This document shows positions 54,183-62,892 of a stretch of DNA of 64,000 nucleotides, one piece after another. The number at the start of each line of letters is the position of its first letter. Within the stretch, counting starts at the first letter, position 1. The DNA comes from Mycobacterium sp. 236(2023) (lineage in GTDB: Bacteria; Actinomycetota; Actinomycetes; Mycobacteriales; Mycobacteriaceae): the NCBI RefSeq assembly GCF_029623955.1, contig NZ_JARSBP010000007.1:62001-126000 (forward strand), given 5' to 3'. Below the pieces are notes generated by a model. That model saw only the letters and a list, made by a program, of their open reading frames with translations. It made no database searches and was not told the origin of the DNA. The position numbers were made by a program, and so were the translations under genes.

Positions 54183-54959
54183 ATGCACGAAAGCAGCGCA
54201 ACCGTTCTCGCCGGAGCCGCGAACCCCCTAACGCCCGCGGACGTCCAACCGCCAGTGGGTGCCGAATGGATTAGTGAATGGGTTCATGAAGACCCGCCCT
54301 ACCAGAGGTATCGATTGATTCGCGGGCGAGTCCGTTCCGTCGGCGAGACCATCACTCACTACGACGGCCACACGACTGGGCTGGCCGAGGTGGAGACGTC
54401 GGCAACTCAGCTGGTCGACGGCAACCTGGGCCCGTCTGATCCACCTCAGATTCAGATCAACGTCTATACGGATACCGGCTTGAAACCCGGGGAGGCTCGT
54501 GAAATCGCCACCAGTCTCTTCCAGGCCGCAAACGAGGTGGAGCGTTGGATGGTGCCGGTGAGCACTGCCCAGGTGGCCATGACGGGACACGCAGGACAGC
54601 CGGTTGTGGAGTGTCAACCTTGGTGCGACACCGGAGACGGTCATCCTGATTACTACGCGCGACGCGACCAAGCCTGCTGGTCACCGTGTGAATACCTCGG
54701 AATGTCTCTGGAGGAAAGGATCGAGGAGAACGACGAGCAACACATGCAGCGCATAGGAGTGCACGCTCGACAGCGCCCCGACGAAGCTGGCCATGTGGTG
54801 GTCCATCTCGACGGCATCAAGCTCAGCGGGCCAATCCCTCAGCCATACAACGACCTTGACCATTCCCTAGAACTCACGCCAGATGAGGCCCTACGCCTTG
54901 CGACCATGCTGGTCGCCGCAACCAAGTTAATGCGAGTCGAGTCGCCCGACATGAGTTGA
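54183..54959 (+). CDS. Hypothetical protein with DUF6907-like Cys motif
   Basis: 258 residues from ATG 54183 (AAAGGAG 9 bases upstream); a longer frame to 54051 crosses the stem-loops. Two halves share a pattern: LKPGEAREIATSLFQAA and LTPDEALRLATMLVAAT end similar strands, suggesting an internal repeat. Between them lies VECQPWCDTGDG with further Cys at QACWSPC, like the short Cys motif of DUF6907 proteins in actinobacteria. Soluble; function unknown. Confidence 0.6.
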   Translation: MHESSATVLAGAANPLTPADVQPPVGAEWISEWVHEDPPYQRYRLIRGRVRSVGETITHYDGHTTGLAEVETSATQLVDGNLGPSDPPQIQINVYTDTGLKPGEAREIATSLFQAANEVERWMVPVSTAQVAMTGHAGQPVVECQPWCDTGDGHPDYYARRDQACWSPCEYLGMSLEERIEENDEQHMQRIGVHARQRPDEAGHVVVHLDGIKLSGPIPQPYNDLDHSLELTPDEALRLATMLVAATKLMRVESPDMS

Positions 54960-54978
54960 GCGCGTCGAAATCAATCTC

Positions 54979-55026
54979 CAGCATCGTGTCCCGGCGTCGA
55001 GGACCGGGCGCCGGGACACGATGCTG
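54979..55026. terminator. 18-bp perfect inverted repeat
   Basis: Arms 54979-54996 and 55009-55026 (core CATCGTGTCCCGGCG) around 12 bases, 20 bases after the stop of the 54183 gene and 49 bases before the next start. Strong terminator-like stem, or an operator for the excisionase-like gene. Confidence 0.6.
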
Positions 55027-55074
55027 TTGCCGATTCCCGGTGCGCGGGCTCATAACTGAGGTAGGAGACAGACG

Positions 55075-55407
55075 ATGGACATCCCGGACAAATGGCGCGG
55101 GTTGGTGGAGCAGATGCAGCTGCTGCCCGGCGAGCGGGAGGCGGTCGATTCGGTGCTCAGGTTGATCGCGCAATCGCGAGCGCAACGCGTGCCTAGCACC
55201 GTCACGCCGCCGAATCCAACTCTGCCACAGCCGAAATTGCTCCTCACGGTCGAGGAGGCCGCCGACGTTCTGCAGATTAGCAAGACGACTCTCTATAGGC
55301 TTTTCGCCGATGGTGATCTCAGCTGGGTCCAGGTCGGCGCGCATCGCCGTGTCGCCGCGGCCGAGCTTCAGCGGTTCGTCGACTCGCACACGCAGGTGAC
55401 TCCGTGA
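55075..55407 (+). CDS. Excisionase-like (MerR-type HTH_17) DNA-binding protein
   Basis: 110 residues. Residues ~55-105 form a winged helix: LLTVEEAADVLQISKTTLYRLFADGDLSWVQVGAHRRV, typical of excisionases and phage-type regulators. Followed at one-base overlap by a second small HTH gene. With the integrase near the right end it may control integration, though 7.5 kb separates them. Confidence 0.8.
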   Translation: MDIPDKWRGLVEQMQLLPGEREAVDSVLRLIAQSRAQRVPSTVTPPNPTLPQPKLLLTVEEAADVLQISKTTLYRLFADGDLSWVQVGAHRRVAAAELQRFVDSHTQVTP

Positions 55408-55703
55408 TGCGTGGCGACAGGCCCCTGCCCATCACCACGTTCTCCCTCGCCGAAGTGGCCGCGATGGTGCTGCCGCCCGAGTGGAAAGACCCCGAACTAT
55501 GGCTCATGCGCCGGCTTCGCAAGGGTGCGATCGCGGGTTACAAGGTCGGCCACGAGTGGCGGATGACCGAGCGCCAGGTCGAGGCGCTGATCGAAGCGCA
55601 CACCAATTCCGAACCCGATGCCGACGACGAGCAGCCGGTCGACAACTCGCGTGACGCGGTGGTGTCGGGACTGTCCGCGCGCGGCGTGCGGCGGTTGCTC
55701 TAG
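55407..55703 (+). CDS. Second small HTH protein, excisionase-like
   Basis: 98 residues from ATG 55407; its A is the last base of the previous stop (TGATG). Contains TFSLAEVAAMVLPPEW and a GYKVGHEWRMTERQVEALIEAH wing that look like a degenerate HTH_17 domain. Likely acts with the upstream gene. C-terminal tail is acidic. Confidence 0.6.
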   Translation: MRGDRPLPITTFSLAEVAAMVLPPEWKDPELWLMRRLRKGAIAGYKVGHEWRMTERQVEALIEAHTNSEPDADDEQPVDNSRDAVVSGLSARGVRRLL

Positions 55704-55788
55704 CCTGTCGCGTTCTGCGGCCCGCGCGCACAGGGGCAGGTGTGCGATTCGACGGGGATGGCGGCGCGGCGATGGGAGAATGCTTGCC

Positions 55789-56247
55789 ATGGCTGACGAG
55801 CACATCCCGTTCGAGAAGCACACCCGCGAATGGTGGAGTCGCCTCTCCGACGAACAACGTGCCACCGTCCGCGCCGCCGCAGCCGCCAGTAGGGTCGACG
55901 AACAGATCTTCAAGCTCCTCGCGACCACCCGCTGCCCCGTCGGCCCGATCGGCACCGCGTGGGAGGCAGAGACCGACTATTCGTGGTCCTGGCCGCATGG
56001 CATCCGCACGTTCGTGGCTAGCCAGCCGAGCCGCTACCGCCAGGGCGTCATGACCGTTCGGGTGAACGCCGACGATCCACGACCAGAGCTGACCAAGATC
56101 ACTGAGGCGATCGAGGTCGAGCTTGCAAAGACCGGGGAGCGTCTCGCCCGTCCGCTCATGGGCCACTGGTCTGGCGCGCTGGAAAGCCTCGACAGCCCCT
56201 ACCGTCTTTACCAGAGCGTCGACTACGAGGCCGAAGCGATCAACTGA
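55789..56247 (+). CDS. Hypothetical soluble protein
   Basis: 152 residues from ATG 55789 with GGGAGAA 8 bases ahead. Starts ADEHIPFEKHTREWWSRLSDEQRATVRAA, helix-rich, then a strand region; no membrane segment or known motif. Ends 4 bases before the next start, suggesting an operon with the membrane protein. Confidence 0.6.
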   Translation: MADEHIPFEKHTREWWSRLSDEQRATVRAAAAASRVDEQIFKLLATTRCPVGPIGTAWEAETDYSWSWPHGIRTFVASQPSRYRQGVMTVRVNADDPRPELTKITEAIEVELAKTGERLARPLMGHWSGALESLDSPYRLYQSVDYEAEAIN

Positions 56248-56251
56248 GGAT

Positions 56252-56851
56252 ATGGACTGGCTCGAAGTCGCGAAGATCGCGCCCACCGCCGCGGTGGTCT
56301 CCGCAATCGTAACCCTTGCGATCCGCTGGCTCGACCGCCCCCGCCCCGTGCTGCGCCTCGAAGCTCGCCTCAGTCTCAACCGCGGCGAGGCCAGCGGCGT
56401 CGGCGACGGCCCGACACGAGCAACACGGATGGCCCTGCTGAATGTCGGCGACGGAGACGCGTATGACGTCAAGATATTCGGGTCGAAATGCGACCCGGCA
56501 ATATTCGCCGAGGCGGGCAACTGGGTCTATGCCGCCTCGGCCATCAAGGCCGGGGAGGGCGCCGACGTCGAGGTAGGGGCGAGCTCAGATCCAGCCAAGA
56601 CGGTCGACGCGGCAGTCATTGTGACCTGGTCGACTCATCCGCAGCGCTGGTTCCGCAAGCGGATGCGGATCAGCCTCGACGAGGTGGGTATCGCCGAGCT
56701 GCTCCCACCCGGACTGCTACCCGTGCGCGAAATACCCGAAACGGTGCGGCGCACAAGAGAACTGGAGGCACGATCACCGCGAGCGCAGCGGTATTTGCAA
56801 CTCCCTGGACACGTTGATCCGTGGTCGGCATTGGAACAGTCGGAGGAATAG
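56252..56851 (+). CDS. Single-helix membrane protein
   Basis: 199 residues from ATG 56252 (GAGGA just ahead). Helix at about 8-26, then a beta-rich soluble domain (ALLNVGDGDAYDVKIFGS). Design resembles the protein at 34065: N-terminal helix plus a beta domain with an 'xxxG/DxxxYDV' strand. Role unknown. Longer frame to 56123 is a shadow of the previous gene. Confidence 0.6.
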   Translation: MDWLEVAKIAPTAAVVSAIVTLAIRWLDRPRPVLRLEARLSLNRGEASGVGDGPTRATRMALLNVGDGDAYDVKIFGSKCDPAIFAEAGNWVYAASAIKAGEGADVEVGASSDPAKTVDAAVIVTWSTHPQRWFRKRMRISLDEVGIAELLPPGLLPVREIPETVRRTRELEARSPRAQRYLQLPGHVDPWSALEQSEE

Positions 56852-57079
56852 CGCTGGCCCGCTGCACTAGCGGCCCTCGCCTGAGAACTCTTCGCGATTT
56901 CAAATCGGAGAGCGTCAATCTGCCCCAGGCATGCCCCCCCACTGCCCGGCCGTCGAGATGCGGTGCCGGGGCGCACTGCTGTCGCTTCCGTCAATTACTC
57001 TCCGCGGCGCCCCCATGTGCTTTACGGTTAACAGCCAGTCGCCGATGTCCGGGGGGGGTACACGAGCAGATGGGTCAGG

Positions 57080-57586
57080 GTGGGCAATGCAGCAAAGCTG
57101 GGCCTCAAAATCATCGGTTGGATTTCCGCGATTATCGGCATCGTGGTCGGCGTACCCGAACTCGTGCAGATGGGGCGCGCACAGTGGAATGAGCGAACTC
57201 CAATAGCGATCACGCGACCGGCGGGAGACATGTTCCGGTGCGCGCTATTCGAGGGGACCGCTGGCCGACGACACGGGCAACAGCTATGGCTCGCCCATCG
57301 AGATAACCGCGACCCAATCCACTTTTTCTTTATGAAGCCCTACCTGTGGGGCGAGATGGGCTGGAAAGCAAGAGTTCATCTGGGTCCCCCAGATACCGTG
57401 CGATCGAGATACACCGTCTACGTGTTCTATGTGTCCGACGATACGAGCCGCTTCTTGGAAAATCTCACTACATCCTCGGTCAACGGCCCCGCCGGCACCT
57501 TCTGGATGGCACAGGACTTGCCCCCAACCGCAAGCGGCACGGTATCGCTCGAAGTCACGAGGAGAGGCGATACCGGAGTCTGTTGA
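57080..57586 (+). CDS. Small membrane protein, hypothetical
   Basis: 168 residues from GTG 57080: helix near 8-26, then a soluble domain with HFFFMKPYLWGEMGWKARVHLG. No family seen. A gap of 228 bases before it has no other gene I trust; it contains a GGGGGGG run near 57053. Confidence 0.45.
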   Translation: MGNAAKLGLKIIGWISAIIGIVVGVPELVQMGRAQWNERTPIAITRPAGDMFRCALFEGTAGRRHGQQLWLAHRDNRDPIHFFFMKPYLWGEMGWKARVHLGPPDTVRSRYTVYVFYVSDDTSRFLENLTTSSVNGPAGTFWMAQDLPPTASGTVSLEVTRRGDTGVC

Positions 57587-57660
57587 GTCACGCTGCCCGC
57601 CCGCATGTTCTGTGGTCGAATCGAGCCCCGAAGCCTCATAGCCTTCGACTGAACTTGGAC

Positions 57661-58107
57661 TTAGCCCGGAGTTGCGGACTCGCCGTCAGGCGGACCAAGA
57701 GCAACGTCTCCGGGCCGCAGAAGGCGAAGCACCGGCGTCTTCACCCCCAGTCTTGCTGCGCCATCAGAGATTGCGATGCGCAAATACGGATATACAACCA
57801 TTATTCCCACACGCTGAATGAAGTCCAACAGCACTGCTTCCGCAATATCGACTTCGTCCGATAGGGAGAAAACGCCGTCTGCTTCTGCAACGTATTCTCC
57901 CCCCGCCCCTGCGACTGAAGCCTTGCAGCGCACCACAATCTCGTCTTGCGACAACATTGAACTAACTTCAAGACGGAACGTATCTGGCTCATCCTCGGCG
58001 TCCGTTCGCCGCGCAGAAACTTCGTTGAACCTCACTGCCGCTAGGTTCACAAGCGACATCAGATCGTCTACATCGACGACGAGTCGCGAGCTTTCTCCTT
58101 CAGGCAT
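57661..58107 (-). CDS. SecB-like chaperone of a toxin-antitoxin module
   Basis: 148 residues from ATG 58107, overlapping the antitoxin gene by 8 bases; a TTG at 58137 would lengthen it. Middle strand and helix pattern (RLEVSSMLSQDEIVVR, then AVLLDFIQRVGIMVVYPYLRIAISDGAARLGV) is that of SecB-type chaperones. In M. tuberculosis Rv1955-Rv1957 the SecB-like protein protects its HigA-type antitoxin from degradation. The order toxin, antitoxin, chaperone is the same here. Confidence 0.75.
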   Translation of the reverse strand: MPEGESSRLVVDVDDLMSLVNLAAVRFNEVSARRTDAEDEPDTFRLEVSSMLSQDEIVVRCKASVAGAGGEYVAEADGVFSLSDEVDIAEAVLLDFIQRVGIMVVYPYLRIAISDGAARLGVKTPVLRLLRPGDVALGPPDGESATPG

Positions 58108-58711
58108 TTCTGCAGATCGCCGCGTACTCTGCGTCAAGGTCTGCGGCTCCCGACGGCCCTTCTATCCCATGGTCTTTGACCACGTGATGCAGGAACCCAC
58201 CCGTAAAAATTTCAGTGGAGACAAAAGCTAGCGGCATGGCCGTGCTGAAGTTGATCTCAGCAAACGTCTTGAAAGCGCTGGACCTAAACACCCCTATTAC
58301 ACGGGCGACGTCTTCAATCGCGTGGCGGCATTTCGCCGTGGCTTCCACGCCGGGTTCAACGGTGCCGCCAATAGGTCGCATGGTTCCACGAGGAGCGCGG
58401 CGCGTTTGCAGCTCAGGTAGTCCACTTTCAACAGGGCGCGCCGTTATCGTTGCTTCGTAGCCGAGCGCGCGCAGGTAGCGCGCAAAGGCAGCAATGCGAA
58501 GATTGCCGTCACTATTCACTACTTGCGAGACGCGCCCTGGCGAGACACCGAGTTTGGCTGCAAGGTCCTTCTGATCGAGTTCCGAAGCATCCAGAGCGGC
58601 TTGCAATACCCGGTTTGCCTGACCGGCAAGGTCAGCGGCGGCCAGTCCTTGCGCTCCCGCGTCGGTCGCCTCAATTTCTTCGATGAGTGTTCGCTCATGT
58701 GGTCCGGTCAT
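58100..58711 (-). CDS. HigA-type antitoxin (XRE HTH)
   Basis: 203 residues. HTH at about 41-85 (QKDLAAKLGVSPGRVSQVVNS), preceded by a short N-terminal arm. The C-terminal half is longer than in most HigA proteins and may contain the chaperone-addiction region bound by SecB-like proteins. Overlaps the toxin by 17 bases and the SecB-like gene by 8 bases. Likely represses its own promoter. Confidence 0.85.
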   Translation of the reverse strand: MTGPHERTLIEEIEATDAGAQGLAAADLAGQANRVLQAALDASELDQKDLAAKLGVSPGRVSQVVNSDGNLRIAAFARYLRALGYEATITARPVESGLPELQTRRAPRGTMRPIGGTVEPGVEATAKCRHAIEDVARVIGVFRSSAFKTFAEINFSTAMPLAFVSTEIFTGGFLHHVVKDHGIEGPSGAADLDAEYAAICRNA

Positions 58712-59246
58712 GTTCTAAATCCTCCTCTCGAACACGCTGCGTGGCATCGAGGTCGTATCGGGGCGTAGCTTGACTTACCTTTGGGAACGCGTGACCTAGG
58801 CGGATAGCCGGGTCAAAGTAGGGGATATCCCAATACGCGCTTCCAGCGAGGCGTGGGTCCACGTCAGCAACGTCCTTTGCACGCAACTTTGGATCGTAGT
58901 TACCCCGGCCGTCGGTGTCGTAAAAGCTGAGGCGCTTCTTTGCCCTCTTGAACTCCCAGATCCCGTCATCTAAGTCGTTAACGGCACCGGCGTAGACGGG
59001 CTCCCCGGTAGTTGCCCAGTGCCTTAAGGCATTCAAGAACCAGTGCCAGTCGCTTATCTGCTCATCGTCTGGCAACTGATCGGCGTCCGGGTCGGGCTCC
59101 CACATACCCGTCCTGAGGGCGTCTAGGAAGTCTCCAGCGGGGCAACCATCATCGGCCCTGACCGCGCAGTGAACCTCATGAAACTCTCCCCTCACGATGA
59201 GGCGCCGCTCCGGCGACCCTCCTGATTTAGTCAACGCTAAACCCAC
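58695..59246 (-). CDS. HigB/RelE-like toxin
   Basis: 183 residues from GTG 59246. Contains DGIWEFKRAKKRLSFYDTDGRGNYDP, the HigB-type core, and a C-terminal GHAFPKVSQATPRYDLDATQRV that matches the usual end of this family. Expected to cut mRNA on the ribosome. The N-terminal ~60 residues are longer than typical. A TTTAG-N6-CTAAA palindrome overlaps the first codons, so a start nearer GTG 59195 is possible. First of three genes. Confidence 0.75.
   Translation of the reverse strand: MGLALTKSGGSPERRLIVRGEFHEVHCAVRADDGCPAGDFLDALRTGMWEPDPDADQLPDDEQISDWHWFLNALRHWATTGEPVYAGAVNDLDDGIWEFKRAKKRLSFYDTDGRGNYDPKLRAKDVADVDPRLAGSAYWDIPYFDPAIRLGHAFPKVSQATPRYDLDATQRVREEDLEHDRTT
59226..59241. promoter_or_regulatory. 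Candidate antitoxin operator
   Basis: TTTAG, TCAACG, CTAAA: a 5-bp palindrome with 6-base spacer at the start of the toxin gene, where HigA boxes are found in related modules. Confidence 0.4.
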
Positions 59247-59431
59247 CCCGAACGTTACGCCAGCACTTTGTGATTTGCGTCATAAATTCGTGACACACTT
59301 TTCGAACCCCACCGACGCCACCTTAGAGCCGTCGAGTCGGTCTAGGCCACGCAACGCAAGCATTCAGACGTCCCACCCTGGCGTAGATGTGCGTAGGACG
59401 CGCCCAGCAGTCGCAGGGTTAGATAACCACC

Positions 59432-59659
59432 ATGGGTGTGCCTTTGAAATGGAGTGAGTCCGACGAGAATGTGTCCACCGCTGAGCGAGGCAAGCGCCGT
59501 TACACAGTGTCGCGAAGGGCAGACGGGCAGTGGGTTTTGACCCTATACAGCCTGTTCACCGGAGAACCGGACAAACTCGGCGACTACCTAAAGTCCGATG
59601 CTCAAGACGCGAAGGATGCTGCGCAGAATCTCGCCGATCAATCAACTGACAGCGATTAG
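59432..59659 (+). CDS. Small hypothetical protein
   Basis: 75 residues: a strand pair (RYTVSRRADGQWVLTLYSLFTG) then a helix with acidic end. Well formed for its size, but no clear Shine-Dalgarno. Diverges from the toxin module and converges with the next gene. Confidence 0.5.
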   Translation: MGVPLKWSESDENVSTAERGKRRYTVSRRADGQWVLTLYSLFTGEPDKLGDYLKSDAQDAKDAAQNLADQSTDSD

Positions 59660-59719
59660 GGTCCGTAGGAGCAATCCACCGCAGGTCATCCGTCAATAGC
59701 ATTCTCCCGCAGCGCGTCA

Positions 59720-60607
59720 TCAGGTACCAGCAGGTGGGCCGTCCGACCGTTTGGGCATGCGGGAGAACACGTCCCGCATGGCTTGAACCCAAACGCTGCC
59801 CGACACGCCAGCGTTTCGCAGCCAGAGGTGAGTTCCGCCGGCCAGGGTGGTGACGGCCGCATCGAGTGTCTCCGTAATGAAGCCAACATCGGGCAGTCGC
59901 TTGACCCTGAAGTACCCGGGTTCGTACTCCTGTTTCGACATGAGTTCGAATGCCTCTATCCCGAACCAGTTCTGGCCGTGCGCGGCGCCACTTGCGGCGT
60001 TCCATAGGTAAGCCCAGCGATCAACGTCCTGGTCCAGGTTCTCGGCGGCGAGGCGCACCAGCTTCTCATAGCCGGGCGGTCTGTCCATTGGACGCAAGCT
60101 TGAATCGGTTGCGGTCGAACGATTGACGAGGTCATCAATGCGACCCTGAATGATGGATTGGTCGAGATTGCCCGCTTCCAACGCGCTGCGGTGATACTCG
60201 AAATCCCGGTGCATCAACCGGACGTGCCTGCGCACGCAGTCTGTTGCCGACCCTGCTGCGAGAAGCCACAATCCGTGTGCTGCAGCCTCCAAACCGCAAC
60301 GAGCGAACATGAGGTAGGGCCGGTATGCGATGGTGTTGACCGCGTCGGGTTCGAACTTATATGGCGCGAACTGGTCCGCCCACGAGACGAGAAAGTCCGC
60401 TGCAGCTAAAAGATAGTCGCGGCTCCACGCCGACACCTTCTCCCACGGATAGTGTGCATCTGCAAAAGCGAGTGCACTGCCGGGCAGAGGGTCAATGTTG
60501 CGCTGCAGAGCAAGTTGGCTGGTGCGTGCGTTGAGTGCAAAGCCCTTCCACTCGGCGATGTGCTCTTCGGGTACCGGCACCCCGTCAACAGCTGGCTCGC
60601 TAGTCAC
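59720..60607 (-). CDS. Helical hypothetical protein, DUF5677/HEPN-like by eye
   Basis: 295 residues, mainly helices, soluble. A central RCGLEAAAHGLWLLAAG and later YLWNAASGAAHGQNWFG pair of helices recalls the RxxxxH-type helical bundles of HEPN or DUF5677 proteins. If correct it could be an RNase of a conflict system, but the key motif is not certain. Stands alone between convergent and divergent genes. Confidence 0.55.
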   Translation of the reverse strand: MTSEPAVDGVPVPEEHIAEWKGFALNARTSQLALQRNIDPLPGSALAFADAHYPWEKVSAWSRDYLLAAADFLVSWADQFAPYKFEPDAVNTIAYRPYLMFARCGLEAAAHGLWLLAAGSATDCVRRHVRLMHRDFEYHRSALEAGNLDQSIIQGRIDDLVNRSTATDSSLRPMDRPPGYEKLVRLAAENLDQDVDRWAYLWNAASGAAHGQNWFGIEAFELMSKQEYEPGYFRVKRLPDVGFITETLDAAVTTLAGGTHLWLRNAGVSGSVWVQAMRDVFSRMPKRSDGPPAGT

Positions 60608-60736
60608 AGCCGCCCCATACTGCCGTGCTCAGGCCGAGGTGCTGAAGCGATTTAAGTGAGCAGACCCCTCGCCCCGCTGCGTGATACTGGAGAGCGTGTC
60701 GGGGGTCGGTACAGCGGTGACGGCTCGCCCCGATTA

Positions 60737-61417
60737 TCAACGCCGCCAGCAGGGCTCGTATGAGTACATCGCCGCATTCACCATGTCGTCGGCGGCCTTC
60801 CATGGATTCACCACACCGTCAGCGGCGGCCTCAACCGACAAGCGTGCGACCATCTCGTTGTAGGACAACTGTTCCTCGTCGATCGTTGCGCAAGCCCTGC
60901 GTGCCGTGGCAATGGCCTGCGGTGGGTCGTACAGCGTCCAGCCCTTCGCCTCCAGGTTGGCGAGCAGCGCCGCGTCCATACTCGGCGTCCAGAATGACGA
61001 CACTGGTGGCCGCAATGGCGTGTTGTCGATCGGCTCGTGGGTCGGTATCGGCTGTATCACCGTCACCGTCGTCGGCGGGGGAGGTGGCGGAATCTCGAAC
61101 CCCGACGGCCCGACTTCCGGCACGTCAGGCTTCTCGGCCTTGACACTCGGGGCCACCATCGCGACGTCGCCGAGCTGCGGCTGACGTGCGTGGTGCAGGG
61201 CCAACCCTGACGCGATTGCGATGGCCACGACGGCACCGGCGACAGCCAGCGCGACGATCGGCCAGGTGCGGCGCTCGGGTTCGACGTACTCCTCCAGCGA
61301 CCAGGCGGTGTGGGCTTCGGTGTCGTCGACCGGCGCGGCGAGCTCGGTGGGGGCGTAGTTGGTGGGGGTGTCGTCGTCGGTCGCAGCGTCGGCGGACTGC
61401 TGATTGCCCTCGCCCAT
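60737..61417 (-). CDS. DUF732-type anchored surface protein
   Basis: 226 residues. Acidic cytosolic part with TEAHTAWSL (about 33-41), one helix (about 53-75), LGDVAMV, VGPSGFEI and Pro run, then a DUF732-like domain (about 145-226) with paired cysteines. Intact paralogue of the broken gene at 35703. Starts on the last base of the previous stop (TAATG), so co-translated with the DUF2510/DUF4352 protein. Confidence 0.75.
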   Translation of the reverse strand: MGEGNQQSADAATDDDTPTNYAPTELAAPVDDTEAHTAWSLEEYVEPERRTWPIVALAVAGAVVAIAIASGLALHHARQPQLGDVAMVAPSVKAEKPDVPEVGPSGFEIPPPPPPTTVTVIQPIPTHEPIDNTPLRPPVSSFWTPSMDAALLANLEAKGWTLYDPPQAIATARRACATIDEEQLSYNEMVARLSVEAAADGVVNPWKAADDMVNAAMYSYEPCWRR

Positions 61418-62124
61418 TAGCTCGCCGGCAGAGCCATCTTCACGCCACCGGACAGCATCGAGTCGTGCAGCTGGAGGTAGGTCAGACGCGAGTCCGGCGG
61501 CACGTCGAACGCCACCTCACGTGTGATCGAGTTGCCCGGGTTGATGTCGCCCATGATGGATTCGCCAACGTTCATGTACATGTCCGCGCGGGTGTCGGGG
61601 TCGTACTGGCGACCGGCGGTGTCGAAGAGCTTCTGATTCTGGCCAAAGAAGTTCTGCGGGCGGTCACCGATGTTTGTGATCTGAAGCTTGACGACGACGA
61701 ACACACCCTGGGCATCGGTCGTCATGTACGGGTTGCCCGTCGGGTCGGACACCGTCTTGGCGCTCGTGACGCCAAGGATCTTGAATTCGAACTTGCCGTC
61801 ACGGGCCGTCGAGCCTGCGGGTGTGATCACTGGAGCGGCCTGTGTCGGCGCGACTTCTGCCGGAACTCCGTACGACGAAGGCGTCGACGAAGACATCTCA
61901 CGGTCTTTCTTCGAATCACCACTGCTGCCAATGACAAGCAACGTGCCACACCCGCCGAAGAACAGCACCACACCGAGCAGGCTGAAGAGCAGAACCTTCC
62001 CGGTGTTCGACTTCTTGGGTGGTGGAGCTCCTGGCGCCCGTCGGTACTCGGTCCATTCGGTGCCGTTGAAGTACCGCTGGCCGCCGTTACCACTGGGATC
62101 TGGATACCAGCCAGCCGCACTCAC
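61417..62124 (-). CDS. DUF2510-DUF4352 anchored protein
   Basis: 235 residues from GTG 62124 (GGGGGAG 5 bases ahead). N-terminal AGWYPDPSGNGGQRYFNGTEWT (DUF2510, about 4-24), Pro/Lys linker, helix near 40-62, then an exterior telokin-like DUF4352 domain (about 108-230). A common mycobacterial envelope design; role unknown. First of a two-gene unit. Confidence 0.8.
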   Translation of the reverse strand: MSAAGWYPDPSGNGGQRYFNGTEWTEYRRAPGAPPPKKSNTGKVLLFSLLGVVLFFGGCGTLLVIGSSGDSKKDREMSSSTPSSYGVPAEVAPTQAAPVITPAGSTARDGKFEFKILGVTSAKTVSDPTGNPYMTTDAQGVFVVVKLQITNIGDRPQNFFGQNQKLFDTAGRQYDPDTRADMYMNVGESIMGDINPGNSITREVAFDVPPDSRLTYLQLHDSMLSGGVKMALPAS

Positions 62125-62233
62125 GATGACTCCCCCATGCGCCGTGATGGTAGCGGGCTGCAGTGACACTCACTGCCAGATGCAGCGAAATGAATACTGA
62201 CCGGATTCTCGGTGTCTAGATCTAACTGGACCG

Positions 62234-62752
62234 TCAGTCGTCCTGCGGCCCGAAGAGGTCTGGCGCATTGGAGATCGCGTCGAGCTGTCCCTCGGCCCAC
62301 GCGATCGCGCCCTGCTTGCCACCGAACCTCGCTTCAAGCAGGCCGATAGCCAGCCCAGTGATCGATCGCATCCAGTTGTAGCAGCACCCCTCACAACCGG
62401 CCAGCTCGCGCTCTATCTCTTGCTGCTTGTCCATGTCGAGGATCAAGGCCGCGATGATCGTCCGCAATGCTTGCGTCTCTGCGTACTTCGTCTCGCGGTC
62501 AAGGTCGGCATGCCTACCGCACCGGTTCGGCTCGGTCATCGCGCGGCCGGCCTCAAAGTTGCCCACCTTGGCCGCATTCCAGCGCAAGCCGTTATCGCGC
62601 GCATACCTGGCCAGCTCGTCCTGCGTGAGGCCGCATGTTTGGCGATGCCGCCCTAACTCCTTCGCAGCGCGTGTTGCTCGCCTCTGGGCTGACTGAAGAG
62701 CGGTTAGCGCGTCGGCTCGGCATTGAGCGCACACGACTGGCCGATGTCTCAT
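62234..62752 (-). CDS. XRE-like HTH protein with Cys pairs
   Basis: 172 residues. CAQC near the start and CGRH/CEGCC further on suggest a metal site. HTH-like TQDELARYARDNGLRWNAAKVGNFEAGRA about 42-72. The C-terminal half is helical. Divergent from the integrase with 123 bases between, so it may regulate it. No exact family. Confidence 0.6.
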   Translation of the reverse strand: MRHRPVVCAQCRADALTALQSAQRRATRAAKELGRHRQTCGLTQDELARYARDNGLRWNAAKVGNFEAGRAMTEPNRCGRHADLDRETKYAETQALRTIIAALILDMDKQQEIERELAGCEGCCYNWMRSITGLAIGLLEARFGGKQGAIAWAEGQLDAISNAPDLFGPQDD

Positions 62753-62892
62753 ACCTGCTGTGGCAGAGCACCTTTAGTCAGGAACGCGATCGCCGGGCTG
62801 GAGCTGAGGCGAATCAGCAGAAGAAGGGTCGCATCTCGCGCGAGATGCGAGAGGAGCTAGTGGAGGCGTTGAGTGATGGCGACGATCAGTAA
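62635..62892 (+). CDS. Doubtful small frame upstream of the integrase
   Basis: Open frame of up to 85 codons. Its last ~45 codons (from SQERDRRAG to EALSDGDDQ) look coding and overlap the integrase start by 17 bases, but any start lies inside the opposite HTH gene. If real it might be an excisionase-sized partner. Confidence 0.25.
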   Translation: MFGDAALTPSQRVLLASGLTEERLARRLGIERTRLADVSYLLWQSTFSQERDRRAGAEANQQKKGRISREMREELVEALSDGDDQ

